A program made the translations under genes and the position numbers. A stretch of DNA of 64,000 nt from Gnetum montanum (Eukaryota > Streptophyta > Gnetopsida > Gnetales > Gnetaceae). Positions 1 through 11,734 of the stretch are shown here, in pieces. The DNA lies in NCBI GenBank assembly GCA_015680685.1, contig MNCI01036301.1, forward strand, positions 136,089 to 200,088. Reading direction: 5' to 3'. Position 1 is the first letter of the stretch; each line of letters begins with the position of its first letter. The notes beneath the pieces are model-generated. The model ran no database searches and was not told the origin of the DNA. It saw only the letters and a list, made by a program, of their open reading frames with translations.

Positions 1-345
1 GCGCTAATCGTTACTAGGTTACCAAGTGTTACACGCATGCTCGAAGTGATCGTACTGAGTGTGCTTACTTAGGAGAGTTGTAGAGTGAGNGTACACAAGG
101 TGTGCTCAGGTACACAATGCTTGAATAAAGATTTGTTCACTTTATGACTTCTACTGTGGGCACATAGAAATAATTCTAACTCTAAGAGGGAGAAAAGGCA
201 AGAGTTTGGGTAAGGAATTACGACTAACTATGCAAGTCAAGTGTGCCTGCCTCTTATTTATAGGCAATGAGGCAGGATGTGATATCAGGTATTCGACATC
301 GCATGGCAAGCTTCAATATCATGGCCCTAATATTGCGGTCCATCA
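1..345 (-). repeat. 3' LTR of element A (partial)
   Basis: Reverse-strand LTR starting TGATGG at 345, directly after the polypurine tract. It carries GATATC-type repeats in U3, a TATA element (TATAAATAAGAG on minus, about 255-266) and AATAAAG-like polyadenylation context. It aligns with 16,346-16,880 but lacks the segment corresponding to about 16,427-16,596, which includes an AG microsatellite. It is truncated by the window start. Base 90 is an N. Confidence 0.75.
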
Positions 346-360
346 TACCCCCATGACTAA
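346..360 (-). other. Polypurine tract of element A
   Basis: On the minus strand TTAGTCATGGGGGTA lies immediately before the 3' LTR start. The same block precedes the LTRs at 37,925 and 46,613, preceded there too by a conserved GAGGA(C/T)GAGTTT stretch. This fits the plus-strand primer of an LTR retrotransposon. Confidence 0.7.
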
Positions 361-742
361 ATGAAAACTCATCCTTGAGTTCCTTACAAAATATTGGAAA
401 GGTATGAGATTATTAACTGAATGAAAATTGGCAGTGAAACAGGATGGTAGACTCTAAGTGCCTGGTGACCAGATCGTTAATACATTACAACATTGGTGTT
501 CATACCCATGGTGGTGAACATTGTACATAAGTGGCATCCAAACGTTCATTTGACAGCTTGAAGAAAAAGGGAGAGAGAAAGAGAAAAGAAAAATAAGGGG
601 CATTATTGCTGATGTCGAAATTGTGCATTCCGTTGTTTATCCATAACCACATAATCAGACTTGTTCCTGGTGTAAATGCTCCAGCTCTAGTCCATTCTGA
701 GTGCTTCCTCCTACCCCAGTCCATTGTCCGTGTAATCACCAT
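361..742 (-). pseudogene. Third ORF of element A (short or truncated)
   Basis: An ATG at 742 follows directly on a 3' splice-site consensus (GTGTGTGTAG). About 80 codons are open before a stop at 500-502, and the remaining stretch to the PPT has no clear frame. The position, between the pol spacer and the PPT, matches the third ORF of elements B, C, D and E. The copy is much shorter than the one in E, so most of the ORF is deleted or decayed. No similarity to a named family was recognised. The assignment rests on position and on the splice context, not on protein similarity. Confidence 0.45.
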
Positions 743-880
743 CTACACACACAACATAGTCACGAATGAGCAAGGATAAGTAAACCATAATGCAACTGAT
801 ACCTTGCCTCGATATAAAGCGCATTGGCTGGGTTGTGGTTATGGTAGAAACTGGGTTAGAGATTTATTATTGATAACTAC
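743..880 (-). other. Putative intron before the third ORF of element A
   Basis: On the minus strand CTTAG|GTAGTTATC (donor, 881/880) and GTGTAG|ATG (acceptor, 743/742) bound about 138 bp. The donor sits at the same place relative to conserved upstream sequence as the donors at 28,976, 31,022, 45,420 and 51,570. The intron is shorter than the others (242-353 bp), suggesting a deletion or a different donor choice. Confidence 0.45.
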
Positions 881-2290
881 CTAAGGTGTAGGGGTTAGGC
901 AAGTAGTAGAATGGAGAAATTGAAAAATTTGTGCTAGGGCCCCCATGACTAAGAGCGAGCCTTCGGTAGCAATAAGATGGAAAAATATAAGGAACAAGCA
1001 AGATGGAAAAAATAACAATGGCAATGCCAATAAAGTGGATGTTAAAGATGGGGATGAAATGAGAAATGGTTGATTGTAGATAATGTTTAAGGGAAAGAAC
1101 TTAACAATTGCCACCAAAAAGGAATGTTAGTGGATCCTCCCCAAAGCAGGCTCATGCCCTTTATGCCTTGACAAACTCACAAAATGAAGAGTTGGTAGGC
1201 TTTAGGAATGTCATTTAGAAGTAAGAGTTAAATATTTACTTGCAAGAATTTACCAAGAAGAAACAATGCGTCAACCAAGATATGGACTAATCATAAAACC
1301 AGCAATGAGGTGGAACATGGAAAGAAAGATGGAGAGTAGAAATGGAATGGAATCCCAAGAGCAAGGTTGTGTAAAGTCCCTTGTGTATGTCATGGTTAAT
1401 GTGACTGAGTAGAACTCATTCCAAATCTAGACTCAAACCAACCACATTTAGTGACCTTGCATCAATACACTTAGCCAATCCATTCTCTTGAAGTAACAAG
1501 AATACCTTCACAAAGAGTGACCACCATCCCAAGGAGAGCAAGTTGGAGAAGTAGGAAGCGAGAAAGGGCCTTAGTTAGAGGAAACCTTCAGGCATGGGTA
1601 ACATGTCTTCCTAGTGCCATAACCAGTGCTTGTAGCCCATATTGCTTTATTATGTCTAAGGGGTATGATTTGAATTCTCACTTTTTATTTTTGCATGAGA
1701 ACCACACCATGTAAAGACCTATTTTTATTCACTCAGCTTCCTGATATTTGATTGATGGTAGAATGGTGGAAAACCCAAGAAAAAGCATCCAAGCAGCTAA
1801 GAGAATGACCAACAAAAATGGATTGAATCCCCTTAAAGTCACACACCTTTCAACTATTGAGTCCTTCCTTTAGTTTGAAAATTACCAAGCCACCAATTTA
1901 TTAAAAAGTTGATTAGAAAAAAGGGACTGTATAGTTCCAACCCAAGGGAGACCACAAAGTTGAATGGATGAATGGATGATGTGGACTCATTGCCTATTTT
2001 ATCAAAAGAACCATATCATGATATCAACATCATAATTTAGAGGTAAAAACCAAACATTAGAAATCAATAGTATATAATTCAATCCACCATCAGGAGCACT
2101 TATTGTATGATGAATGAAAGTAAACCAACCAAACAAAGAAACAGTAAAAATATGAACGATGGTGTAAAACAAAAATAAGAAAGATTAAAAAATGTGCAAA
2201 ACAAAAAATGTGTAAAACAAAAATGTGTAAAATAAAAATACAAAAATACAAAAAGAACTAAGGGCCTAGAATGGTTGGCATAGGTGGCCA
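881..2290 (-). other. Post-pol spacer of element A
   Basis: Non-coding stretch between the integrase end and the intron. It aligns by eye with the spacer of B (27,560-28,975) and more weakly with D (43,624-45,419) and F (18,831-19,790). It holds two PPT-like blocks (minus AGTCATGGGGG at about 2,293-2,305 and 940-952) and a conserved stretch at 1,581-1,617 (minus GACATGTTACCCATGCCTGA). No reading frame in it looks real. Confidence 0.55.
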
Positions 2291-3530
2291 TCTCCCCCAT
2301 GACTGAGTTGGAAGGAGGAGATTTGAAATAGCGAGCAAGGTTGTCCACCAATAGAGGTAGTATGAGTATTGGTTGTCCTAAGCTCATGGAAAGGTTTGGT
2401 TTGTTGGATGTTAACCAATAGTTTCTTATTCGTGCTCTTAGGTTTGTATATCATCATGGCCCCTGAAGGAAAAGTTGTATGAATGACATAAGGTCCTTCC
2501 CACAGCGTTTGAAATTTGGTACATTGTAGCACATGTGTGGGATTCCAATAGAGAACCTTATCTCTCGATTGATATTTAACTTTCCTAATCCTTAGGTCAT
2601 GACATTGTTTATTGAAGGCCTTGTGTAATTTGTTAGATGACAAGGTGACCAATCAGTTTTCATCTAGCATGTTAAGGGTCATCAACTATTGTTTTTGTGC
2701 TAAATTGAGGTCAAGGTTGAGGTCACATGTCGTGGATAGTGTACGAAGCTCAATTTGAATGAGAAGTGTTGGTAATTTACCGTACACTAACTCGTAGGAA
2801 GAGTAGCCTATAGGGAGTTTTCATGTGGAGTGGTATGCCCAAAGAGCATTGTTTAGTTTAGTGCTCCAGTCTCGCCTAAACTTGCTGATGGTTCTTATCA
2901 ATATCTTCGTGATCTCCTTGTTGGTAACTTCGGCTTGACCGTTTGCTTAGGGGTGATATGGTGTAGTCAGTTTGCGCTCAACCCCTAAGCATTGCATTAA
3001 TTTGCGAAACGTTACACCTGTGAAGTGTGTACCATTATCTGAAATAAGTGCACGAGGCACACCAAACTTGTTTATGATTTGTTGTTGAACAAATTGTGTA
3101 GCCATGGATGATGTACAAACCTTAAAATCAACTAATTTTGCCCATTTTGTAAGGTAATCAATGGCAATAATAATATAAGCTTTTTCATTGGACATTGGTG
3201 TAATTGGCCCCATAAAATCAATTCCCCAAATGTAGAAGGGTTCTAAAGGTTGGATCCATTATTATGGCCCCTCCATTCTAGTAGTCATTCCCCCATCACA
3301 TTAACAGTGCTCACAAGATTGGATGAAATAATGGGTGTCCCAAAACAATGTAGGCCAATAATATCTTGCAAGCAAGATCTTAATGGCTGTTCATCTCCCA
3401 ATGTAATGACCCCCATAAGAACCCTCATGAGTGTCTTGGAGAACTTGCAGTTGATCTACATTAGGAACACACCATCGAACCAAGCCAAGAACATACTTTA
3501 TAGAGTTTCTCGTTGATTTCCATAAAATAC
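2291..3530 (-). pseudogene. Integrase of element A (broken)
   Basis: This is the C-terminal part of a gypsy pol polyprotein. The catalytic core (3,213-2,947) shows IAIDYLTKW with the first catalytic Asp and ISDNGTHF with the second, then TPYHP, where the reading frame is broken by a stop. After a frameshifted stretch, the region 2,652-2,266 carries the C-terminal domain with DKVLYWNP and FQTLWEGPYVIH, typical of gypsy integrases. Integrase inserts the element cDNA into host DNA; here several stops and frame changes rule out function. Upstream it joins the RNase H region. Confidence 0.75.
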
Positions 3531-5000
3531 TTGGCTCGATGAAGAAACTATTATTTCTTTTTGGCATCAAACCCTTGTGGTGTTTGTTGTGTAAGGAGAT
3601 AGGTGAGAATGCTACTATACTAGTTTGTCTCCATGGTCAATTGATTATTCACTACACCTACAAAGAGGATTTCATCTGGAAAATAATTAGAAACTGAATA
3701 CTCATCCTCTTTGTTGTCCCATCGCAACCAAGATAAATAAGCAACAACTACGTTCTCGGTGCCTTTATGATAGATCATTGTAAGATTGAACTCTTATAAG
3801 ATTACAAGCCATAATATGATGCAAGGACTTATTGTTGGTATATTCATTAGGAACCTTATTGCACTATGATCCATGTGTACGAATACCTTATAGCCCAAGA
3901 CATAGTGCCTAAATTTTTTTGGTGCAAACACTACAACCATTAATTTTTTCTTTGTTGTAGTGTAGTTAAGTTGTGCACTAGCGATACTTCTGCTTGCACA
4001 ATGGATGTAATAAGGACATTTTTGGTCATCTAACTATGTAAGTACAGCTCCTAAGGAAAATTTGGATGCATCAGTCATTATGTGGAACAACCTAGACTAG
4101 TTAGGAGCTTGTAGAATAGGTGTTTCTACTAGCTTCTATTTTAAAGTTTGGAAAGCTAGTTCGCATTCCTTAGTCTATTCGAAAGGTATGTCCTTTTTAA
4201 GTAATTCAACCAATGGTTTTGAAACCTTTGAAAATTTCTCAATAAACCTTCTGTAGTAGCTAGTGTGTCCAAGGAATAATCAGATATCTTTTACAATTTC
4301 TGGTTGATGGGTAATTCCTTGGATAACTTTGATATTTTTGGGGTTTACCTCTATCCCTGTTTGTGAGATTTTATGCCCTAGTACAACATCTTCTTGGACA
4401 ATTAAATGGCTTTTCTACTAGTTAAGCCTTAAATTGGTTTCTACACATTGTTTTAATACTTGCTCTAACCAGTCCAAGGCTTGATCAAAGTTTTCTCTGA
4501 GACTTCCACACCATTTCCTATCTGCTATTGGAATATGCTTAGAACTAATCTTTGAAACATTGCATGGGCATTGCACAAGCCAAACGACATCTGTTTGTAT
4601 GTAAATGTTCCCCAAGGATTGGTGAACGTAGTTTTGGCTTGGTCTTCTAGGGCTATTTGTATTTGGTTGTACCCATTGTACCCATCCAAAAAACTATAGT
4701 AGCGACACCCTGTAATGGTGTCTAAGACTTGGTCAACGAATGGCAACGAAAAGTGGTCCTTGAATGTTGCCATGTTTAGTAGCCTGAAATCTATGCACAC
4801 CCTCTATTTGCCTCCCTTTTTGGGCATGATAACTAAGGGACTAACCCATTCACTATTGGCAATGGGGTATATGAACCCAACTTTTAGAAGCTGTTCAATT
4901 TCTTCCTTAACTACTTGCTTCAGCTTTGGATTCAATTGTCTCTATGGTTATTTTTGAGGCTTAATGGAGGGGTTGGTGTAAATCCTATGTTGGCATATCC
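3531..5000 (-). pseudogene. Reverse transcriptase and RNase H of element A (broken, active-site motif deleted)
   Basis: RT core at 4,800-4,525: MCIDFRLLNMATFKDHF, FLDGYNGYNQIQIALED and MSFGLCNAHAMFQRL, as in Athila/Tat RT. Where B and C have the FMD(D/E) active-site box, A lacks about 24 bp (near 4,500), so the catalytic aspartates are gone. RNase H follows at about 4,090-3,690 with LMTDAS, LNYTT and VFVHMDHSAIRFLM. There are several stops between. Relative to gag and integrase the order is the usual PR-RT-RH-INT of Ty3/gypsy. Confidence 0.75.
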
Positions 5001-5369
5001 TAGGATCTATTCTAGTTAATTTGGAATATGACCAAGCAAAGGCTTTTGACCATCTATTTATCACTTTTAGCAGTCTTTTTCTTTTGTTGAGAAGCAAGAT
5101 TCGTGTTAATAATTACCGATTTTCCATTTTTAAGAAATGTGTATTCCATACCGGTGGGCAATGGTTTTAGCTCAAGGGGCTCTTACTTAAACTTATTAGG
5201 GATTTTCAACTTCTCCTAGTTGATATTTTCAAGGTCAAGACTTGGAAGTTGGTGATGGACTTACTCTAATGTATCTATGCTATCGATGTAAGTGCAAGTC
5301 AAACCCTCAGTTGGTTCCATGCATATAGTTGAACTGCTTTCTTGATCAGCTGTCAACCACTGTGTGCCT

Positions 5370-5870
5370 TCTTATCTTGTGGTTGCTGCATACATGCATC
5401 TTTGTATATTAGTCACTTGTGCATACTGATTACATGCAAGAAATGTTAAACATTGCATGAACCATGACTTCTGCACACAATTACACCCTGAGTCATTGTA
5501 TGCGATGCATGGAACTTTCTTCTTCTTGATCTTTTCGAATGTATTATCCTTTGATATTTCTAGGGAAAGATGACGGATTCCTAGGCATGCATCAACTATG
5601 CTTAGCCATGCTCTTCCCATTATGATTGGGAAGTCCCCCTTACCATTGTTTACTTCAATCACTAGGAAGTCAGCTGGATACGACTAGCCATAAATAGTGG
5701 TGACAATGTCCTCCACTAGTTTCAACAGGACAGTGATAGACTGGTCGGCGAACTCTAAATGAATGTTACTCTTTTTTAGTAGAGGTAGGTTCCAAGATTT
5801 GTACATTTCTCAAGAAATCAAGTTGACACCAGAACCTGAATCCAAAAGAGCCTTGCATAGTTCATTTCCA
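5370..5870 (-). pseudogene. Retropepsin-like protease of element A (broken)
   Basis: On the minus strand LLDSGSGVNLIS at about 5,850-5,812 is the aspartic protease active site (D-S-G in the family pattern D-S/T-G). A second conserved box DFLVIEVNNGKGDFPII.MGRAWL follows at about 5,675-5,600; the middle of it lies in the 96-codon open stretch ending at 5,372. The protease cleaves the gag-pol polyprotein. The domain lies between the gag tail and RT. A stop after the active site (near 5,810) and another near 5,685 break it. Confidence 0.7.
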
Positions 5871-5999
5871 ACGATTTGTAGATATATCAGAGGACTCCTA
5901 CAATTAGAGAATTTCCTAGAAAGATGGCTAGCTTTTATCTAATCAGTGATGACATGAGTTAACATGACCGTATGCGTTGAGCATAGTTTTTGGGTTGAA

Positions 6000-8498
6000 G
6001 GAAGCTCTAAAGCTTCAAGTGATAGTGGGGTGGTTGAAGAATTAGCTGCTTGTGGTTGCAAAGGCTTAGTTGGACTGTTGGTTCCAAACAAAGATTTTTT
6101 CTTCATGCGGTTGTCAAAACCAATAGCAGGTTAAGAGTTAATAGCCCTTGTGGTGTTGCTGCAATTAGGTAGGAATTTCAACCTACATAGCTGGAGTAGG
6201 TGGTAATGGAGTTAAGGGTGGAAAGAGGTGCAATTGGATGAGAAGGATGATATGTTTGTGGAACATCGCTTGTAGGAGAAGGAGTCCTATAATACTCATA
6301 GGCTTGGTAGTGAGGTTGAGGAGTAACATGACCAGTAGAGTCACGTGGAGAGACTGACTACTGCACGTAATATCCATACGAGTCAGGTTGCCAATAATAA
6401 TATTGTTGCTGTGGTGGTGGCATTCCCCATGATTATGGGTATTACCACTGTTGATACTACTCAATTGGTTGTGGTTAAGTTCCACTTGGATAATATGTTA
6501 AGAGTTGGTGGAACTTCCTTGGGTTACCTTGAGGATAAGGTAATCTTCAAGGTGTTTACATTTTGTTTAATTGTGAATTGAGTGCATACACCCCAGACTC
6601 CCACAAATGTGAGATTATAGGGCAACATCCCTTAGGATGGTTATATTGGCATATCTTGCATCCACTATCATTGTATGTATCTGAATCCACAAATTCTTTG
6701 ATGATGGCAACTTAGCCCTTACCCTTGTTACATGCATGTTCAGTTTCTCTTTTTTCTTTCTTTTTTTACAATCAATACCTTGCTCTCTAGACTCCTCTAC
6801 TATTTTAAGAATGGTTTGAAATCTATCATCTAGGGAATCCCACATTTGGTCTACGCTTACCGATACTTCTGATGCTAATTTTTGGATAGGCAAGGTTTTC
6901 TTATTCACCATCTCTTCTAATGGTGACTCTTCTTCATCCTCAAAGAATCTTACTCCTCTCTTTCGGAGGGAAGGATCTCTATTATATTCCTCTGCACTCT
7001 CTCTTTTCCTTAGCTCACCTTCTTCTTTAGCAACTTGCTCTAATAATCTTTGAACTTGATGGGTCCTAAGCTCAGATAGCCTCCCTTGGGCATACGTCCC
7101 AAGGGTTCTTCACGTTTCATGACTAAGCCCATCTACAAGATGGCATAGTTGATCCCTCTATGAATAACCATGGCCAGGACAACAATGTAACAGTGCATAA
7201 TATCAGCCCATGACAGCATCCAAGGGTTCATGTCCTCCTTGTTTCCATCCTTGGATATGCTTTCGTAGGTTGGACACTCGGGAGTATGTTTGGTACTTAT
7301 CGTTGAACAAGTCTAACATGGTACTCCATTTATGAATGGATTCTAGTTCTAAGGATCGGTACCATCTCTCCACTTCTTTGACTAGTGTCCATGGGAATAA
7401 CTTAAGTTTTTGCCATTTTATTTCTATGTTTTGTAAGGCACATGTATCATGAAATGCTTGTAGATGATTTTGAGGATTAGCATTGTACCCCCCTTCAAAT
7501 CGTGGGATATTTTTCATGTCTAATCTCTTGATCCTACTATCCTTTTGGTGCCTTATTGGGATCCTAATGGCCTCAGTTATGTCTAACATACTTCGAGTAG
7601 TGAGTAGGGGTTTATTGGGATTGTCTTGTTTGTGGCGTCTATGATGCCTATGTTGTTTCCTACTCTCCCTTCTTTCATGGTGTGTTTCTCTAGAGTTCCC
7701 TCATCCCCTTTCTCGACTGTTTCATCTATGACTCTTGTTTCACTTATCCTTTTCCTCATGGTATTTTTCTTTGTGATTGCATCCAGATCTTGAAGGAGAG
7801 GGTGAAGGAGATGATGAAGGTGAAGAAGAAGGGGGACTGTCACCATGTCAATGCCTACTTCCTTGTCTTCGGTGGTCACGACCTCGATCACGGTTACAAT
7901 TAGAATGTCCATCTTTGTCATGTGTTCATGTTCTTTTTTTAGATCCTTTATGTCTGTCGGTACTAGAATCCGGGTTATGGATAGTTAAGTAAATATTCTG
8001 ATACACAACCCCTTGACTGAAGTCAACAGGAGGAACATCATTGTGTGGGTGACTACCTAAGGTAGGTTCACCACCCTCATTTTCATTTAGAACATGTGGA
8101 ACATTCTACAACAACTTTTTCTTCATGGATTCATGACATCTCTTCTGTTGCAAATTCCTTTGACGTTGTGCCTCCATGGGTCAATACTCTCTCAAGTCAT
8201 GATCATGCACAACGTACTCAACCTATAAGTATTGCATACCAATTTGTGTGAGATCACAAAGAAGCATGCTTGGGACAGAGCAATTAGGAGGTAACACTAT
8301 GTTACCTTCTAAATCTTGCCAACACAGCTGTTCATCCTAGTGGAGGATAAATGTAAAGTTTGGTACATTTTCATCGGGATGAACATATACCACACGAAAC
8401 TATTGAGGCATTGGTAGATTATCATGTGTACTACACCTCCGGTTATTCCCTGTATCAGACCTAGGTGGTAAAACACTTTCATACGAAGAAACAGACAT
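6000..8498 (-). pseudogene. gag of element A (broken)
   Basis: The probable start codon is at 8498 (MSVSSYESV), 120 bp after the primer site. The retrotransposon gag domain lies at 7,589-7,203: RLDMKNIPRFEGGY, KLKLFPWTLVKEVERWY and LFNDKYQTYSRVSNLR, matching B, C and D in the same order. A zinc knuckle CKICQYNHPKGC (C-x2-C-x3-H-x3-C) is at about 6,660-6,625. The tail to about 6,000 is rich in His, Pro and Gln. Gag forms the particle and binds RNA. There are multiple stops and frameshifts. Confidence 0.75.
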
Positions 8499-8617
8499 GA
8501 TTGTCTATTCAGTGTGCAATCTATTATATATTATTATTTTTTCTTTAACCAACCCTAAAGGTTTGTTCCAATGATGTGAAAGATTTCCTATGTTCTAGCT
8601 AGTGCACAAATAACAAA

Positions 8618-8637
8618 GTCCCCAGCAATAGCGCCAA
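8618..8637 (-). other. Primer binding site of element A (tRNA-Asp type)
   Basis: On the minus strand TTGGCGCTATTGCTGGGGAC follows the LTR end ACTCATCA at 8638. It matches the tRNA-Asp-type site known from the Athila lineage (TGGCGCCGTTGCCGGGGA) apart from a few transitions, mostly C to T. Confidence 0.7.
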
Positions 8638-8795
8638 TGATGAGTGGCAAGGTATCCTTATGCTCAACCATATGAATACGTGTACATGCATGATCTGTTC
8701 GAATTCCAAGGACTAAGTGCTTATGTGCCTTGATGGAACAAGGACAGGTTGGTTAATTGTTGTCTTCCCAAGCTTACTTGTATGTCACAATTGTA
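8638..8795 (-). repeat. 5' LTR of element A, 3' portion
   Basis: Ends in ACTCATCA (minus) at 8638. It matches 11,735-11,899 closely; that copy continues past 11,899 where this one breaks into viral sequence at about 8,796. The LTR continues at 16,157. Confidence 0.65.
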
Positions 8796-8845
8796 TTTTG
8801 GGGGTGATGGTCATTCATGACCATCAAAGACTGCTCCAGATTAGA

Positions 8846-9480
8846 ATCAAATGTATGCGGTTCATCGAACTGCAGGATCCCTTTGTTTTGACTCATTCCT
8901 TCTTGCTCCATGGCTGACTGCCTCACACAATGTCTTGTCAAAACTCAACCTTCTACAACACACTCTTCTCAACGGTGCTTCTCATAGGGAGTTCTTTAGA
9001 CAAAGGGACTACCTTCCAACCATGTTTCAAAAGGGTGAGTAAAAAAACTGGCTCATGGCATTCGCAAACTCGATCGATGGTACACCTAATTAAGAGATAG
9101 TGCTAAGAACAACGCAGAGCTTCCAAAGAGGCTTAATGGCGGAATTTTAAGTATATGGCGATCAAGATAAGACAGATGCAAATTAAAATGTCAATGCAGA
9201 ACGTAATGAAATGCCAATTGATCCAAAGTAGATAATTCATGACTAGAGGTGGAATACAAATAGGTAGATTACTAGCATGAGTTCAAGAAGCAAGAGATAG
9301 ATCAAAACAGCCATCAGGAAAGCATGTTGTATTGCAGAAAAGCTTGCAAACAGGAAGGGATTACAAAGCATAACTTGCTGGACTGACTCCTAATCCTACT
9401 ATCTACTCTCACTCTACCCTCCTCCTATAAGGCATGCTGAGGGCCTTTATTTATAGGACAAGGAAGCGAAGGCTTCCAAA
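8846..9480 (-). promoter_or_regulatory. Caulimovirid intergenic region with promoter, left copy
   Basis: Non-coding region downstream of the viral ORFs. On the minus strand CCTATAAATAAAGG at about 9,444-9,457 is a good TATA box, directing transcription toward lower coordinates. About 625 bp is repeated in inverted orientation at 15,531-16,150. In caulimovirids the pregenomic RNA promoter lies in the intergenic region after the last ORF, as here. The small open frames in it look accidental. An initiator-tRNA-Met primer site, usual in this family, was not found. Confidence 0.5.
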
Positions 9481-9561
9481 ACACACCACAAAAAACTTGG
9501 CGTGCAAGCCAAGCGATGACTTAACTTGAAAAACAAGAACCAAGAGGCGTAGAAGCCACGC

Positions 9562-10161
9562 CTAGATAGCTTTCAGAATGGCACGATGGACAGGACAAAT
9601 CTTTCCACATGCACGACCACAATCGTTGCATTCTTTGATAATTTTTGATAGCTCTGTCAAGATGCCAACTGGTGTGGATGAGACGTTATCTAGTTCAGGC
9701 GGTGGAAGTTGCTTGGGCACTATGTGTTCATTTGCATACTAGATAAGTTCTTGGAAAAATTTGATGCGCTGGAATGATGTACAAAGCTTTTCTTCCCATG
9801 ATGTTGATCCTAAGGTCTCATTGAGAAACCTTCTTGCATTATCGATGGCAAATAATGGTCTGCGAATGAGGATTAAATTATGAAGCATATTTGTTAACAT
9901 CAGATGATGTAATAGTTTACCTTCTAGCCAACTCCATTGGAGATTGTTGACAACGCAATCAATTCTTCTTGTCATGTTGACAAAAAATTCGAGCGTTGGA
10001 TATTGCTTGGAGACACTTAATGAAGAATCTTGCGGAAACAAGGTTGAAACTTGTCTAACCCATCGGACTCGATCTTCTAATGTTGCTACTGGCCAAACTT
10101 TCCAATCTTCGGAATCCTGCATTGGATTAAGAGAACTGCTAGTAGACTCTGGTTGAAACAT
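9562..10161 (-). pseudogene. Caulimovirid downstream ORF (ORF2-like), one internal stop
   Basis: Starts at ATG 10161, a few bases after the stop that closes the RNase H frame, and stays in one frame for 200 codons to a stop at 9562, with a single internal stop near 9,738. The first 140 codons are rich in Trp, Arg and hydrophobic residues without a recognised domain. Near the C-terminus (about 9,600-9,640) is a Cys cluster, C-x2-C-x3-C-x3-C-x2-H, that could bind zinc. Function is unknown. The reading frame is unusually well kept for this element. Confidence 0.5.
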
Positions 10162-10179
10162 CTTTATCTATGGTTTTAG

Positions 10180-10569
10180 CTCACGGGTTAATGCATCTGG
10201 AAGACTATTGGTGATGCCTGGAATTCTTTCAAAGGAAAATTTGTATTGAGCCAACAAAAATTACCACCATGCAAAACGTTGAAGTTTTGGAGATGGAGAG
10301 ATTCGTCATTTTAGCAAAGTTGCTAAATTTGAAGAATCTGTTCTAAGGATAAAGGGCTCATCAATAAGATGAATGTGAAACTTCTCGAGACCACGTACTG
10401 CTACAATAATTTCCTTTTCTACAGGCCAGTAATTCAATTCATTTTTATGAAAATTTCCAGATGCATAAGCACACACTTGTTTCGATTCTCTGGAATTACT
10501 TGCTTGAAGTAACACCGCTACCCATGCATCATAACTTGCATCTGTGTTTAAGATGAACAGACCATGCAA
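10180..10569 (-). pseudogene. Caulimovirid RNase H domain (broken)
   Basis: On the minus strand FILNTDAS near the start holds the first RNase H Asp. ELNYWPVEKEI carries the family Glu, and FILRTDSSNLA a further Asp. After a stop/frame change at about 10,305, RISPSPKLQRFAWW and the box GITNSLPDALTRELKP end the domain, as in caulimovirid polyproteins. It degrades RNA in RNA-DNA hybrids during reverse transcription. The RT domain lies just upstream. Confidence 0.75.
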
Positions 10570-10749
10570 AATTGGTTGGAGAGGTGGAAGATTCTGACAT
10601 TCTTTTTTGAGCTGCTTTACTTGAGCTGTTGCTGCTGCTATCCAAAGAAATGGCTGTTGGTTTTTACATCAACGAATTTCTTTTGTTTTATTTGAAATTT
10701 TTTCAATATGCCTGGAAACATAATTGACATAGCCTAAAAACCAAAGGCA

Positions 10750-11681
10750 CTAATCTTTGTTTGTTAATTGATCTGGAAACTGATCAATCTTTTGGAGTAC
10801 ATGCGGCTGCATGTGAATTTTACCATCTTGAATGGTAACTCCTAAGAATTCGATAGCATTTTTTCCAATTTGAAACTTTTTGCTATCAGATGACAACCCA
10901 ATTCCATGTCGTAGGAAAAATTGTGCAAACTTTTGCAGGTGAGAAACATGCTCTTTGTGATTGTTAGAAAATATCACAAAATCATCTATATAGTTGGCTA
11001 CAAAATTGTGTGAATCCTTAAAAATTGCATCCATTCTTCTTTGAAACTGAGACGGAGCATTTTTCAATCCAAATGGCATAACTGTCCATTCAAACAAACC
11101 TTGAGGGGTATGGAATGCCGTCTTATGGATGTCAGCTTCGGCTATTCTGATCTGATGGTACTTTTGCAATCAAATTTACTAAACACATTCTTTTTGGCAA
11201 CTGTTTGAATTAGCATTTCTTTGTTAGGTAAAGGCCACTACATCAATGGTAACTACGTTTAATGGTATGTAATTGATTACCATTCTAGCTTTTCCTCTGG
11301 CTATTTCAGCATGATTTCTAACAATAAAACTTGAATAGGCATAATTGGACTAAGATCTTTGAATTAAACCTTTTTCTAAAGAATATGCTACTTGTTTTGC
11401 CATTTCTTCAGTATCTTGTGGATTCAGCATGATAACCTTAGATTGGATCGGGATGTTGTGCATAGTTGGAATGTGTGCTTCAGGACTATCTTTATCCCAA
11501 AAGTCCAACGGATGCTCACAACAACACTTCTTTAATTCTTTATAACAGCTACTGTAACATCTTTCTTGTTCATCATTTAAATCAATTTGAGCCTTCTTTA
11601 ACTATTGGATCTGAGCATACTTATGCTTGGCAATGTCTTCTAGCTCATATTGTGTCAACACTTGCCTTAAGGAAGGATTGT
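10750..11681 (-). pseudogene. Caulimovirid reverse transcriptase (broken)
   Basis: Main open stretch 11,169-10,750: YHQIRIAEADIHKTAFHT, MPFGLKNAPSQFQRRMD, then the active site YIDD in NYIDDFVIFSN, HGIGLSSDSKKFQIGK and IEFLG. This is the caulimovirid type of RT rather than the gypsy type nearby. Upstream, to 11,681, frame-broken sequence encodes the N-terminal RT part (IARGKARMVINY) and a Cys-rich linker. The 29 bp at 11,653-11,681 are repeated at 13,521-13,549, marking both edges of an insert that splits protease from RT. Confidence 0.8.
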
Positions 11682-11734
11682 AGAAACAACTGTAGAAACA
11701 CGAACATGGCCATACATTCCAACAACAGCACCAA

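Noticed and set aside
8717-9042. Short plus-strand frames, and their mirror at 15,956-16,162 minus
   Set aside because: They are the two strands of the inverted viral intergenic repeat and LTR; the frame is not conserved as protein.
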